Assembly: GCA_027459625.1 (NCBI GenBank)
Contig: DAIDHP010000036.1
Span: 1-40,985, forward strand
Direction: 5' to 3'
Length of the DNA: 40,985 bases
Source: Chthonomonadales bacterium
GTDB lineage: Bacteria > Armatimonadota > Chthonomonadetes > Chthonomonadales > CAJBBX01
Both the position numbers and the translations under genes were made by a program. Below, one piece after another: positions 26,459-35,410 of this stretch (position 1 is the first letter of the stretch; the number at the start of each line of letters is the position of its first letter). Below the pieces are notes generated by a model that did no database searches, was not told where the DNA came from, and saw only the letters and a list, made by a program, of their open reading frames with translations.

Positions 26459-27460
26459 TTAGTCTTGAAAATCCATCACCCTCCTGCACGCCTCCTTAGG
26501 CTGGTGGTTTTCGTCGAACAGGAGCGGCCAGTTCTTGCGTCTCCGAACGGGGAAATTATCCAGCCATGTTGCGTCATCGGCAGCCCCCCAAAGCGTCACG
26601 CCCGTAATCGCCGCCTTGCATTCTCTCAATGTGGCGAATATTCTCTCGTACCGTGTCGCTTGATGATCCATCATCTCCTTGGTGGGCTTTCGTAATTCGC
26701 ACGGGCCGTCCTCCCTCTCGTATACGGAGAGGTCCATTTCGGTAATCTGAACCTTAATTCCCAACGAGGCGTAGGTCTCGATGGCGAGCCGAATATCCTC
26801 CGCTTTTGGGTGGGAGGGTCCGTAATGCGCCTGCATGCCCATGCCGTGTATGGGGGCGCCTCGTTCAAGAAGATTTTTCAGCAATTGCGTAATTTTGCGC
26901 ATTTTTGCAGGGTTCGTTTCGTTATAGTCGTTATAAAATAGAAGAGCGCTGGGGTCGGCTTCGTGAGTGAATTGATAGGCTTTCAAGAGGTAATCCTCGC
27001 CGATGATCTCCAGCCACTTGGTTTTGCGAAGGATATCCTCTCCTTCGTCTGCAACAGCTTCATTCACCACGTCCCAGCAGTAAACCGAATTCTTGTAGCG
27101 CCCGACGACGGTGTGTATATGCTCTTGCATCCTCTTCAAAAGAGTTTCACGCGAAACCGGGGTGCCATCCAGGTTTTCAAAAACCCATTTGGGCGTTTGG
27201 TTATGCCACACCAGTGTATGACCGCGCATTTTCATCCCGTTTATTCGCGCGAAATTTGCGAGAGCGTCGGCATCTTCGAAGGCGTAACGATCCGGCTCGG
27301 GATGGATCGGCTCAAACTTCATGCAGTTCTCCGCGGTAATGCTGTTATACTGGGTGGAAAGCAGATCCGCATGCGTGCGGAGATGCCTCGGACCTATCGC
27401 CGCCCCGATGGGGAAGTAAGCTTTGTATGCTTTGGATAGAGAGGATGTGGAGATACTCAT
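26459..27460 (-). CDS. Endo-1,4-beta-xylanase, glycoside hydrolase family 10
   Basis: A GH10 domain fills the whole 333-residue protein: FNSITAEN-type segment (QYNSITAENCMKFEPIHPE), RGHTLVWHNQTPKW, YCWDVVNEAVAD with the acid/base Glu (about residue 134) and VQITEMDLSVYE with the nucleophile Glu (about 241). It cuts beta-1,4-xylan. There is no signal peptide and no carbohydrate-binding module, so it may act on imported xylo-oligosaccharides inside the cell. I use the ATG at 27460, with AAGGA eight bases upstream; the frame also allows a TTG at 27466. Stands alone between gene-poor DNA and the restriction-modification remnant. Confidence 0.95.
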   Translation of the reverse strand: MSISTSSLSKAYKAYFPIGAAIGPRHLRTHADLLSTQYNSITAENCMKFEPIHPEPDRYAFEDADALANFARINGMKMRGHTLVWHNQTPKWVFENLDGTPVSRETLLKRMQEHIHTVVGRYKNSVYCWDVVNEAVADEGEDILRKTKWLEIIGEDYLLKAYQFTHEADPSALLFYNDYNETNPAKMRKITQLLKNLLERGAPIHGMGMQAHYGPSHPKAEDIRLAIETYASLGIKVQITEMDLSVYEREDGPCELRKPTKEMMDHQATRYERIFATLRECKAAITGVTLWGAADDATWLDNFPVRRRKNWPLLFDENHQPKEACRRVMDFQD

Positions 27461-27645
27461 TTTCAAAATCCTTTATAAAAGTTCAGAACCTTGCTAAGTG
27501 GATGAGATAAGACTCAACTAAGATTACCTCATTCCAAAACCCATTCAGACCTTTCAATGGAGGATCATCCATGACATGCCGTCATACATATGCGCTATAA
27601 TACAAAGACACAATGCGGATATCCTATTGCGAATTCAAGGGACAT

Positions 27646-28589
27646 ATGGAATACGATACGATACAAAATGTGCTGCTCACAGGGGATTGCAAGGATTTGC
27701 TGCGGTCAATCCCGGATGATTCCGTGGATTTGATAGTGACCTCTCCGCCATATGCCGACCAGAGAAAGCATACCTATGGCGGCGTTACGGCAGGTCATAA
27801 TTCACCATCAAATTTGCATTCTGCCAGAGAAAGCATACCTATGGCGGCGTTACCCCCGATGAGTACGTGGAATGGTTTCTCCCAATCGCCATCGAATTGA
27901 AACGGGTTCTGAAGCGAACCGGTTCATTCATCCTGAACATCAAGGAGCGCGTGGTGGCGGGGGAGCGTCACACCTATGTGCTGGAACTGATTATTGAAAT
28001 GAGAAAACTGGGATGGTTTTGGACAGAGGAGTATGTCTGGCATAAGAAAAACTGCTATCCTGGAAAATGGCCAAATCGCTTTCGTGACGCTTGGGAACGA
28101 TGCTTGCATTTTACCCTCGGAAAAGACTTCGCGATGTATCAGGAAGAGGTCATGGTGCCTATGGGCGATTGGCGTCATTCGAGACTGCAAAATCTCAGCG
28201 AGACGGATATGCGTCGTGATAATTCAAAAGTCATGAGCGGGTTCGGCAAGAACATATCCAATTGGCTGGGCCGAGAGATGGCGTACCCCACAAATGTCCT
28301 TCATATGGCTACCGAGTGCGCCAATAGGAATCACAGCGCCACATTCCCCGTGGAACTTCCCTCTTGGTTCATCAAGCTCTTTACCAAACCAGGAGATATT
28401 GTCCTTGATCCTTTCATGTGATACGGAACAACCGCGATAGCTTGCGTGCAGCTTAGCAGACGTTACATCGGCATGGAGATGAATGAAGAATACATTGCCA
28501 TTTCGAAGGAGCGATTGAGGGCAATAGAGAATGGCACACCCGATTTATTTGCAACGGGTGAGGCAAAGGATATTTATGAAATCAAATGA
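27646..28589 (+). pseudogene. Broken DNA methyltransferase (N4/N6 type) of a restriction-modification pair
   Basis: Three reading segments together give a beta-type DNA methyltransferase: DLIVTSPPYADQRKHTYGG (motif IV SPPY) at the N-terminus, then VEWFLPIAIELKRVLKRTGS, and the SAM-binding motif DPFM-x-YGTTAIAC near the end. Two lesions break it. A 65-bp insertion after 27788 shifts the frame; removing it rejoins GGVT to PDEYVEW perfectly and gives a 292-residue protein. A TGA at 28419-28421 replaces the conserved Gly after DPFM (GGA to TGA is a single change). ATG 27646 has AGGG upstream. The remnant overlaps the restriction enzyme start by 14 bp, as in active pairs. Confidence 0.9.
27759..27853. 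repeat. 30-bp direct repeat flanking a 35-bp insert inside the methyltransferase
   Basis: Copies at 27759-27788 and 27824-27853 are identical (beginning CCAGAGAAAGCATACC, ending GGCGGCGTTAC). Between them lie 35 bp (27789-27823, beginning GGCAGGTCATAATTC) that do not belong to the gene. One copy plus the flanks gives an uninterrupted methyltransferase frame, so the other copy and the 35 bp were added together. The layout is repeat-spacer-repeat, and 35 bp is within the 34-38 bp spacer range of the array at 1-662. Confidence 0.9.
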
Positions 28590-29289
28590 GCTTGAAGAAA
28601 TCATAACAGCCGCTCTTGAAAACTTTTACCATCGTCGGATTGATAGATTATCTAAACTTAGATTAAAAGATACTTTAAGAAAAAAGAACCCCTATCTGTT
28701 TCGAGCCATTGGCGTGTATAAAGCCGATGAGATCGTGGAGTTGATTCTGCAAGCCTATATGTCTTCTTCAGATGAAACAATATTCGGGGATGCTTTTTTC
28801 GAACCTATTGCAAAAAGCGTGAGCGGTGGAATGGTTTCCCCAAGTGAAGGGGTGGATATTGTTATCGAGACCGAAGAAATATACAAGGCTATATCGGTCA
28901 AATCGGGAACGAATATTTTTAATGCAAGTCAATCCAAAAGACTGGATGATGAATTCGGGAAACTTCGTAGTCGCACCATGAAACTGCACAAGCAGTTTGA
29001 TGTGGTGCTTGCTCATTCATACGGGCATATAGGCGGTACGCGCAGCACCCAATATATTTACCGCAGAATAGCGGGGTAGGCTTTCTGGGAGGAAATCACA
29101 GGCGATCCGGAATTTTATTTGAAGCTTTGCCATATGATGAAAGATTTGCCTTCCGAGCATCGTATCACATATGAAAAAGAGCGAGGCAAAACGGTTAATC
29201 GTCTCACACGAGAGTTCCTTCAGGATTTCTCCACGCCGGATGGAGGGATTGACTGGGATACCCTTTTGCGTTTTAACAGCGGCAAATAA
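28576..29289 (+). pseudogene. PmeII-like type II restriction endonuclease, interrupted by a stop
   Basis: The intact part runs MKSNELEEIITAALENFYHR to YIYRRIAG, then a TAG at 29077-29079; the same frame continues AFWEEITGDPEFYLKLCHMM to a TAA at 29287-29289. The family has Gln at this place (AGQAFWE), so a single CAG to TAG change explains the stop. The PD-(D/E)xK core is visible as EGVDIVIETEEIYKAISVKSG region (Asp, Glu and Lys spaced as in the fold). Full length would be 237 residues. It overlaps the methyltransferase remnant. Loss of the nuclease together with its methylase means the system is dead unless the stop is suppressed. Confidence 0.85.
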
Positions 29290-29554
29290 TTCTTCATTTA
29301 ACTTTGGTTTGCATTTCCAGATATCCTAGTCTCCTATCCGCAACAAATGTTATCCCATGTAACGATTTATAAACAATGGTATCATTTATTAATCCTCCGA
29401 ATCATTTCGCCAAATCAGCCATACCTTTGCGAAAATCGCCACACCATAAGCTACCATGCTCGTTTGAATTTCCCACGTATAACAACTCGGTAAAAATAAA
29501 GTTTGTTTGCCATAATATGGTTTATATTTGGAACATTGAAAGAGGGAGACGAAC

Positions 29555-31210
29555 ATGTCCGTGAACGTGGATCTTTTTGAAGGAATTAAAGAGTGCACCG
29601 CCGAAGAGCAATCGCTTTTCGCCGCATTGCTTGAACATGGGCATCTTGGAAGGATCATAGGGCCTATACTGATTAAAATGGTATCACCTTTTTTGAAACG
29701 ACTGAATCTCTCGTTCTCGGAGGTAACATTCGAGGAGATAATACAAATTTCAAAACAAGAATACCTCAAGCTAAGCGTGGACGATCGTATCAAAGCAATT
29801 ATTGAAATGATTACAAAACGATTGAGATGCACACGTGAAACCGATCCGAGGGTTATCTCCCTGCTGGTGATGCAATTTGTCGCACGGAACTATGGAATTG
29901 ACGAGATGGCTCTTCCAAAGGACATGGCTTATAGGATTATGATGGCATTCTTCGATAAGATGGAGAAAGCCTACAAGAAGGCTTGGGAGAATGCCAATGA
30001 CGCCCAACGCAGAGAGATGGACGAGAAAATAGAAGAGCGAATTAATCAGATGAGCGACAGCGAAAGGAGAGCTATTCAATCGGCACTCAATTTGGATAAT
30101 CTTAGCGCCGCCACCATTCGCAATGTGATCATCAATACCAGCCCGACGGTTCTTCTTTCCTCGGTCGTCAGTGTCGCCGGGTTCAGCGCATATATGGCGC
30201 TCTCGATAATGGTTCACGCCATCTTCACCACTGTTTTAGGAATAACGCTTCCCTTTGGGATATATATGGGATTATCGACCGCGCTCTCGACTCTTTCAGG
30301 TCCATTGGCTCCGGTGTTAATCGGCGGGGGGGCGTTGATAGCATGGATAAAATCAGGAAAAGAGTTAAACAGGAATTTAATAGAGATGGTGATGGGAATG
30401 GGGCTCGCACGGAGCTTCCTTAGAGGTGATTTTAAACCAATAGAAGACAGATATCTCTCCTACTATGCGGAATCCGATAAGTTAGCATTCATCGAGGAAA
30501 GCGAAAGCTTGGAGAATATGAGACGTGCAATTGCAACAACCGAAAAGGATATCCGACGGCAAGAGAGCGAGATAAATAAGACTAAGTCGCTCATATCCGA
30601 TTTGAAAGAGAGGCAAAATCATTCCGTCGCACTCATTGAAAATTATAAAGGCGATATCGCAACAGCCGCCAAGCTCATCGAAGCCAGTAAGCACGAAAAC
30701 CTTATCAAGCAATCCGAGGATATCGAGGACTTGAAGCGTCAATTGGAACAAGCTAAAAGTGATAGCGAGACAGCCTTACGACTTGCCGAGGAGGAAGAGA
30801 GAAAGCGAATTAAGTCTGAAAATCAGATAATGGACAGTGAAGAAAAAATTATAAAGCTTGATGAAGACAAACAAAAGCTTCAGAAGGAATTACAACGTTA
30901 CCAATACAATGAAAAAGGATTTATAAAAAAACGTGAAGCGGAGATGCGTTTTAGATACGAAGCAATATATACAAACATCTCGATTTCCAAAAAGGCTTAC
31001 AATTGGCTGGCTTCTCAAACCGATTTGGGGATTGTGGTTGCCGCTGAGAAGGCGTTTTACGAATACAATAACGGCAATTTCATCCTTCATGAGAGAGGGA
31101 AAATCGCCGGCTCCTCCTATTATCACAACAGCTTCGGCCCCAAGGACGCTTACAGGGTCTATTATCGTAAGTCGAATGGAAAAGTATGCATCGCCGACAT
31201 AGGGCATTAG
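29555..31210 (+). CDS. YaaW-like protein with long coiled coil and possible RelE/ParE-fold C-terminus
   Basis: Residues about 5-290 resemble the YaaW family (MSVNVDLFEGIKECTAEEQ start; AATIRNVIIN; then hydrophobic, Gly-rich 195-265 including LSTLSGPLAPVLIGGGALIAW), which may insert into or pack on a membrane. Residues 310-460 are a strong coiled coil of charged heptads. Residues 465-551 look like a RelE/ParE-type toxin fold: a helix-rich start (SISKKAYNWLASQTD), then AYRVYYRKSNGKVCIADIGH at the very end, close to the family pattern YRVxY...G.I.I..IGH. This three-part layout is unusual. If right, a nuclease or related domain is held on a coiled-coil stalk; a role in defence or toxicity is inference. 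GGGAG precedes the ATG. Confidence 0.6.
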   Translation: MSVNVDLFEGIKECTAEEQSLFAALLEHGHLGRIIGPILIKMVSPFLKRLNLSFSEVTFEEIIQISKQEYLKLSVDDRIKAIIEMITKRLRCTRETDPRVISLLVMQFVARNYGIDEMALPKDMAYRIMMAFFDKMEKAYKKAWENANDAQRREMDEKIEERINQMSDSERRAIQSALNLDNLSAATIRNVIINTSPTVLLSSVVSVAGFSAYMALSIMVHAIFTTVLGITLPFGIYMGLSTALSTLSGPLAPVLIGGGALIAWIKSGKELNRNLIEMVMGMGLARSFLRGDFKPIEDRYLSYYAESDKLAFIEESESLENMRRAIATTEKDIRRQESEINKTKSLISDLKERQNHSVALIENYKGDIATAAKLIEASKHENLIKQSEDIEDLKRQLEQAKSDSETALRLAEEEERKRIKSENQIMDSEEKIIKLDEDKQKLQKELQRYQYNEKGFIKKREAEMRFRYEAIYTNISISKKAYNWLASQTDLGIVVAAEKAFYEYNNGNFILHERGKIAGSSYYHNSFGPKDAYRVYYRKSNGKVCIADIGH

Positions 31211-31435
31211 AACATTCAGAATGAAAATATCACGTGGCTTAGAGCGAATCCGAACGCCTGTTGAACGGGGAAATAAGATGAAACCGCATCTCGTCTCGCT
31301 ACGTCATTCCATAGAGGATATAAATATTTGTACGCGTTGGGGAAGGATATTTGACCACCTTTTCCCATAGCGACATCCGGCGGTATTTGGAGGTGGATAT
31401 GCATACTTCCGCTGATATCTTATATGGGGGATGAA

Positions 31436-31891
31436 ATGAAAGAGGTATTTCCTATTACGCCGTCTAATAGCGGTTGGCAATGGATTTTTCTGGTTTTGTT
31501 GATTGCGCTTTTAGGGTGGTTGGCGTTTATTCTCATCTCGCCGAACAAGGGATCGGTGGAGTTGGAGAATCAGAGCCTGCGCTTGCGTGTTCCCATTTAC
31601 GGAAGATCAATCCCTATCACGGAGCTAAACGTGCCTGAATCGCGCGTGGTTGATTTGAGCGTTGAGAAAAACCTGCGATTGAAATGGCGCACCAACGGGA
31701 TCGGCATGCCACGCTACCTAGTGGGATGGTTTCGATTGAATGACGGGCAAAAGGCTCTCGCGGCGGTAACAGACCCGCATCGAGTGGTCTATATTCCCAC
31801 AAGGGACGGCTATTCATTACTTGTGAGCGTCTCCGATCCCAACGGATTCCTCGAAGCGTTGAAAAAGCAGGCGACGGGCGGGGGATTTTAA
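31436..31891 (+). CDS. Small membrane protein with bacterial PH-like domain
   Basis: About 151 residues. A transmembrane segment (WIFLVLLIALLGWLAFILIS) near the N-terminus is followed by a beta-rich domain: LRLRVPIYGRSIPITELNV, then LKWRTNGIGMPRYLVGWFRL, and YIPTRDGYSLLVSVSDPNGF at the end. This matches the bacterial PH domain of the PF10882 type, of unknown function. I choose the ATG at 31436, preceded by GGGGGA; an ATG four codons upstream lacks a ribosome site. Confidence 0.7.
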   Translation: MKEVFPITPSNSGWQWIFLVLLIALLGWLAFILISPNKGSVELENQSLRLRVPIYGRSIPITELNVPESRVVDLSVEKNLRLKWRTNGIGMPRYLVGWFRLNDGQKALAAVTDPHRVVYIPTRDGYSLLVSVSDPNGFLEALKKQATGGGF

Positions 31892-32044
31892 ACTCTCCCC
31901 TTGCTGTCATCCCATCCCAAAAGAGCGCTTTGGCAGGGATATCCCATTGAAGAGATTGGGTCTGCGCACTTCCCCGCCATGAGAGAGATTTTGGCATCCT
32001 GAAGGTGTATACTTCCTATATCAGCTTTCAAGGAGAACAGAATC

Positions 32045-35000
32045 ATGCGCACTGGATGGCTTCTCGCCGTCGTGGTTATTCTACTCTCGGTTCCAATTAT
32101 CCGCACCTACGGTCAAGGTGTGCACACCCCTCCGATTGTCATCAAGGATGATTTTTCCTCCTACGCCCAAGGTTCCGGCGCGAGCAAGAATTGGGATGTC
32201 CAAAGCGGGAATTGGGAGGTGCGCAACGGTTCGTTCGATAGCATGGACGGCTGGAAAACCTTCGCAACACCTGTAAATGCGCCATATGCAAAGCGGATGA
32301 CCATCCAGGCGACGATCACCTTGCATAAGCCCGCTGGAACCAGTTGGAAGTTGGCGGGTTTGGCTTTTGTGTACGACGATAATAACTATTGGCATTATAC
32401 GCTATGCGAGCGTCCGGATAACTTGGGCGACGGTCATTTCTGCGAACTGGCGGAATCGTATCGAGGCAACTGGCTTGCGCAATCCGCTACGGGTACCGCT
32501 TTGGAGATGACCGCCAACGAGGGGGCGAATTTCAATTGGCGATACGATCATCCTTATCGATTCAAGCTGACGATTACTCCCATAGGCATTGACGGCACGA
32601 TCAGTGAACTTGACGGCACGGTGCGATGTCATCAGGCGTATCGCTTTAACAACGCCGCTGTCACGGATGGTCGCCCGGCATTAACGGTCGATTCCGAAGT
32701 CGCCTCCTACTCCGAATTCAGAGCGGTCATCACCGAAAAAGGGGCCACCCCTCCGAAACCGGTATTTCCGCCCTATCACGCCCTTCATCCCGGCGTTTAC
32801 GTCGGTAAGAAAACCGGTTATTTTCACGTGCAGAAACTTCATGGCAAATGGTGGATCATCGACCCGTCGGGGCGATCGTTCTACGCCGTGGGAACGGATC
32901 ATGTGAACTGGAACATGATCTTTTGCGAGAAACTGGGTTACGCTCCTTATCACAGAAACATTGAAAAAGAGTTTGGGACTGAGGAGAAATGGGCTGAGAA
33001 CTCCGTGCATCGGTTGAAGGAATGGAATTTTAACACCCTTGGAGCCGGTTGCAGTGCGTCCACATATTACAAGGGGCTGCCTTACACCGCTTTCCTTAGC
33101 CTTGGAACCAACTTCTCACCGATTAGCGATATCGCGCCAAAAACCACCTGGACCGGTTTCCCCGATGTTTTCGACCCGATGTTCCCGAAGTATTGCCTGC
33201 AACAGGCGCGCCAGCAGTGCACCCCTGTGAGGAACGATCCCTGGTTGCTGGGGTATTTCCTGGATAACGAGTTGGAATGGTTCGGAAAGGACGGCGCGCA
33301 GACCGGCCTAGTCGACGAAACCTTCAAAAAGCCCGCCGATCATCCCGCTAAAATCGCGTTGATGAAATTTCTACGGGCGCGATATCCAAGTATCGAGGCC
33401 CTCAATGCGGCTTGGGGCTTGCATGAAGCCAGTTGGGAGGATTTTGCGAACTCCGTCACACCGCCCAAGGTGACAAACAAAATCGCCATTCGCAACGAAA
33501 TGGATTTCGTGAAGCTGATCGCCGAAAAGTACTTCTCCATCACCACCAAGGCGATTCGCGAGGTCGATCCGCATCATATGATACTCGGATGCCGTTTTGC
33601 GGGTACCATGCCGGACGGCGTTATGTCGGTTGCGGGCAAGTACTGCGATATTGTGAGCGTGAATTATTATGGCAGAGTGGATCTTTCCAAGGGATACAGC
33701 CCGGACATGCCCGGCATCATGCGCAAGTATTACTCAGAGGCGAAACGTCCATTAATGCTGACGGAGTGGAGTTTCCCGGCGTTGGATGCGGGATTGCCCA
33801 GTCAGCACGGGGCGGGGCAGCGGGTGGCGACGCAGAAGGACAAAGCGTTTTGCTTTGGGGTTTATCAGCGTTCGTTGTTTGATCTCCCGTTCATGGTGGG
33901 TTCCGACTACTTCATGTGGGTTGATGAGCCTGCGTTAGGGGTCTCATCCTCGTTCCCGGAGGATAGCAATTACGGACTGGTGGATGTCAACAATCGTCCG
34001 TGGGCGGACCTCACCCGAATGGCGACACGCATTAACGCGATGGCGCAGCAAATACACGCAGGAAAGACCGCCAAACTCACTGGCAAGATATTCCGCAAGG
34101 CGAATGGAACACCCGTGGTGCGCATCATGAATGTAGGTGCTGCGCGTGCTTCCTTCAATGTGGATTTTATGGTTGGGGCGCAAAGCTTCATGAAACACTT
34201 ATCTCTGTCTCCCGGCGAAAGCAGGGATATCCCATTGCATCTTCATGGATCGGCGTATGTCCAAGTGAATATCGATCCCAAACAAGAGGCTACGGTTTCC
34301 GAGATTGAAACAAATCGGTTTGCGCAAACGCTGCTCGACCCGAAATTGAAAAAACCTTGCGTTGTGGTTGTGAATAGATCCGATGTTGAGTTGGACAATG
34401 TTCCCGTCTCCTTCCCTCTTGAGAAGCTTAAGGGGGAATGGACCATTGCGAATGCTGCGTCGAAAGGGATTAAATTTCAAACGGACGATCTTCCAAACGG
34501 TCCGGAGATAGCGATGCTTCTTCCGCGACTCCGCCCATATGGCATCATCGCCTTGCCTCTCATGCACGGAGAGGGGAATCCCTCGCGAAAGACGGAAAGC
34601 GGCGACGAGAGCTTTGTCATACCGGGAGTGTTAACTTTAACCCATACCGCCGGAACAGGCAGCTTTTTTGATACGGTGAGGCTTGGGAACTCTTCACTGG
34701 GGAGCTTTGGGACGCTGGTGCATGAGACGGGAGTTGCAAACCAGTGGATCGCTCCCTCCTCCGTCAGTGAGATAACGAAATTCAGCGGACCGGTTCGCAC
34801 CGTGCTTATCATGACTGCGGATCATAAAAGTGCGTTGGCGGGCTCCGATGGGGATTACCAAGCCACTTTTTGCTTGGATACCTATCCGCAGGAGAGTTGG
34901 TTTGGCGCACGGCTGCTTCGATTAAAGAACACGGACACATTTCCCTGGCGGTGCGAATCCTATTTCATGTATCCCGTATCGAATATCCTCGGTGACGCCT

Positions 35001-35317
35001 CCGGGGATACGCCGCATTCCATTGATAACGTCCAAGTGTGGAACAACCCCAAGGCGGGGTTATCCTACGGGGCGCTGTTCGATATCCGCCACTTTACAGG
35101 CTTTTTCTGGAAGGACACTCCCGACGGGAAGAGCGAGCATGCGGATATCTATCGGAATTTAAATATCACCCTCGCCCCTGGCCAAGAGATAAAAGCCACG
35201 CCGGCGGATACGGAGGTCTATGTATTTGGCGCGACTGCGACGGAGAAAAACCTTGGCGGAGCGGTTTTGCCCCGCTTGCGGGCGTGGGAGAAAATCAGGG
35301 TGATAACGCTGCCGTAA
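32045..35317 (+). CDS. Large secreted glycoside hydrolase (clan GH-A barrel, agarase/GH42-like)
   Basis: The 1090-residue protein starts with a signal peptide (MRTGWLLAVVVILLSVPIIR). Residues about 35-235 form a concanavalin-like sandwich (FDSMDGWKTF, then YDDNNYWHYTLCE). From 260 the sequence KWWIIDPSGRSFYAVGTDHV starts a TIM barrel as in beta-agarase (GH50-like) and GH42-type enzymes; LGYFLDNELEW holds the acid/base Glu (about 409) and PLMLTEWSFPALD the nucleophile (about 574). The last 400 residues are beta-rich accessory domains. It should act on an algal or plant polysaccharide outside the cytoplasm, which fits the two sulfatases nearby. AAGGAG supports the start. The exact GH family is uncertain. 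Confidence 0.85.
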   Translation: MRTGWLLAVVVILLSVPIIRTYGQGVHTPPIVIKDDFSSYAQGSGASKNWDVQSGNWEVRNGSFDSMDGWKTFATPVNAPYAKRMTIQATITLHKPAGTSWKLAGLAFVYDDNNYWHYTLCERPDNLGDGHFCELAESYRGNWLAQSATGTALEMTANEGANFNWRYDHPYRFKLTITPIGIDGTISELDGTVRCHQAYRFNNAAVTDGRPALTVDSEVASYSEFRAVITEKGATPPKPVFPPYHALHPGVYVGKKTGYFHVQKLHGKWWIIDPSGRSFYAVGTDHVNWNMIFCEKLGYAPYHRNIEKEFGTEEKWAENSVHRLKEWNFNTLGAGCSASTYYKGLPYTAFLSLGTNFSPISDIAPKTTWTGFPDVFDPMFPKYCLQQARQQCTPVRNDPWLLGYFLDNELEWFGKDGAQTGLVDETFKKPADHPAKIALMKFLRARYPSIEALNAAWGLHEASWEDFANSVTPPKVTNKIAIRNEMDFVKLIAEKYFSITTKAIREVDPHHMILGCRFAGTMPDGVMSVAGKYCDIVSVNYYGRVDLSKGYSPDMPGIMRKYYSEAKRPLMLTEWSFPALDAGLPSQHGAGQRVATQKDKAFCFGVYQRSLFDLPFMVGSDYFMWVDEPALGVSSSFPEDSNYGLVDVNNRPWADLTRMATRINAMAQQIHAGKTAKLTGKIFRKANGTPVVRIMNVGAARASFNVDFMVGAQSFMKHLSLSPGESRDIPLHLHGSAYVQVNIDPKQEATVSEIETNRFAQTLLDPKLKKPCVVVVNRSDVELDNVPVSFPLEKLKGEWTIANAASKGIKFQTDDLPNGPEIAMLLPRLRPYGIIALPLMHGEGNPSRKTESGDESFVIPGVLTLTHTAGTGSFFDTVRLGNSSLGSFGTLVHETGVANQWIAPSSVSEITKFSGPVRTVLIMTADHKSALAGSDGDYQATFCLDTYPQESWFGARLLRLKNTDTFPWRCESYFMYPVSNILGDASGDTPHSIDNVQVWNNPKAGLSYGALFDIRHFTGFFWKDTPDGKSEHADIYRNLNITLAPGQEIKATPADTEVYVFGATATEKNLGGAVLPRLRAWEKIRVITLP

Positions 35318-35410
35318 CGTAATCACAGGAACGCCGTCGCATAGATTCTGTTCAACTGAGGCGGTGAATCCTGTGGATGGAGGGGCGACGCACGCGCCGC
35401 CCCAAAGGAA

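Noticed and set aside
27759-27853. A second CRISPR array
   Set aside because: Only two repeat copies, both derived from methyltransferase coding sequence; kept instead as a possible off-target integration scar.
28419-28421. TGA read as glycine (as in some candidate phyla), since it falls on the conserved Gly of DPFxG
   Set aside because: TGA ends intact genes here, for example the RT-primase gene, and the same methyltransferase has a frameshift too, so mutation is the simpler explanation.
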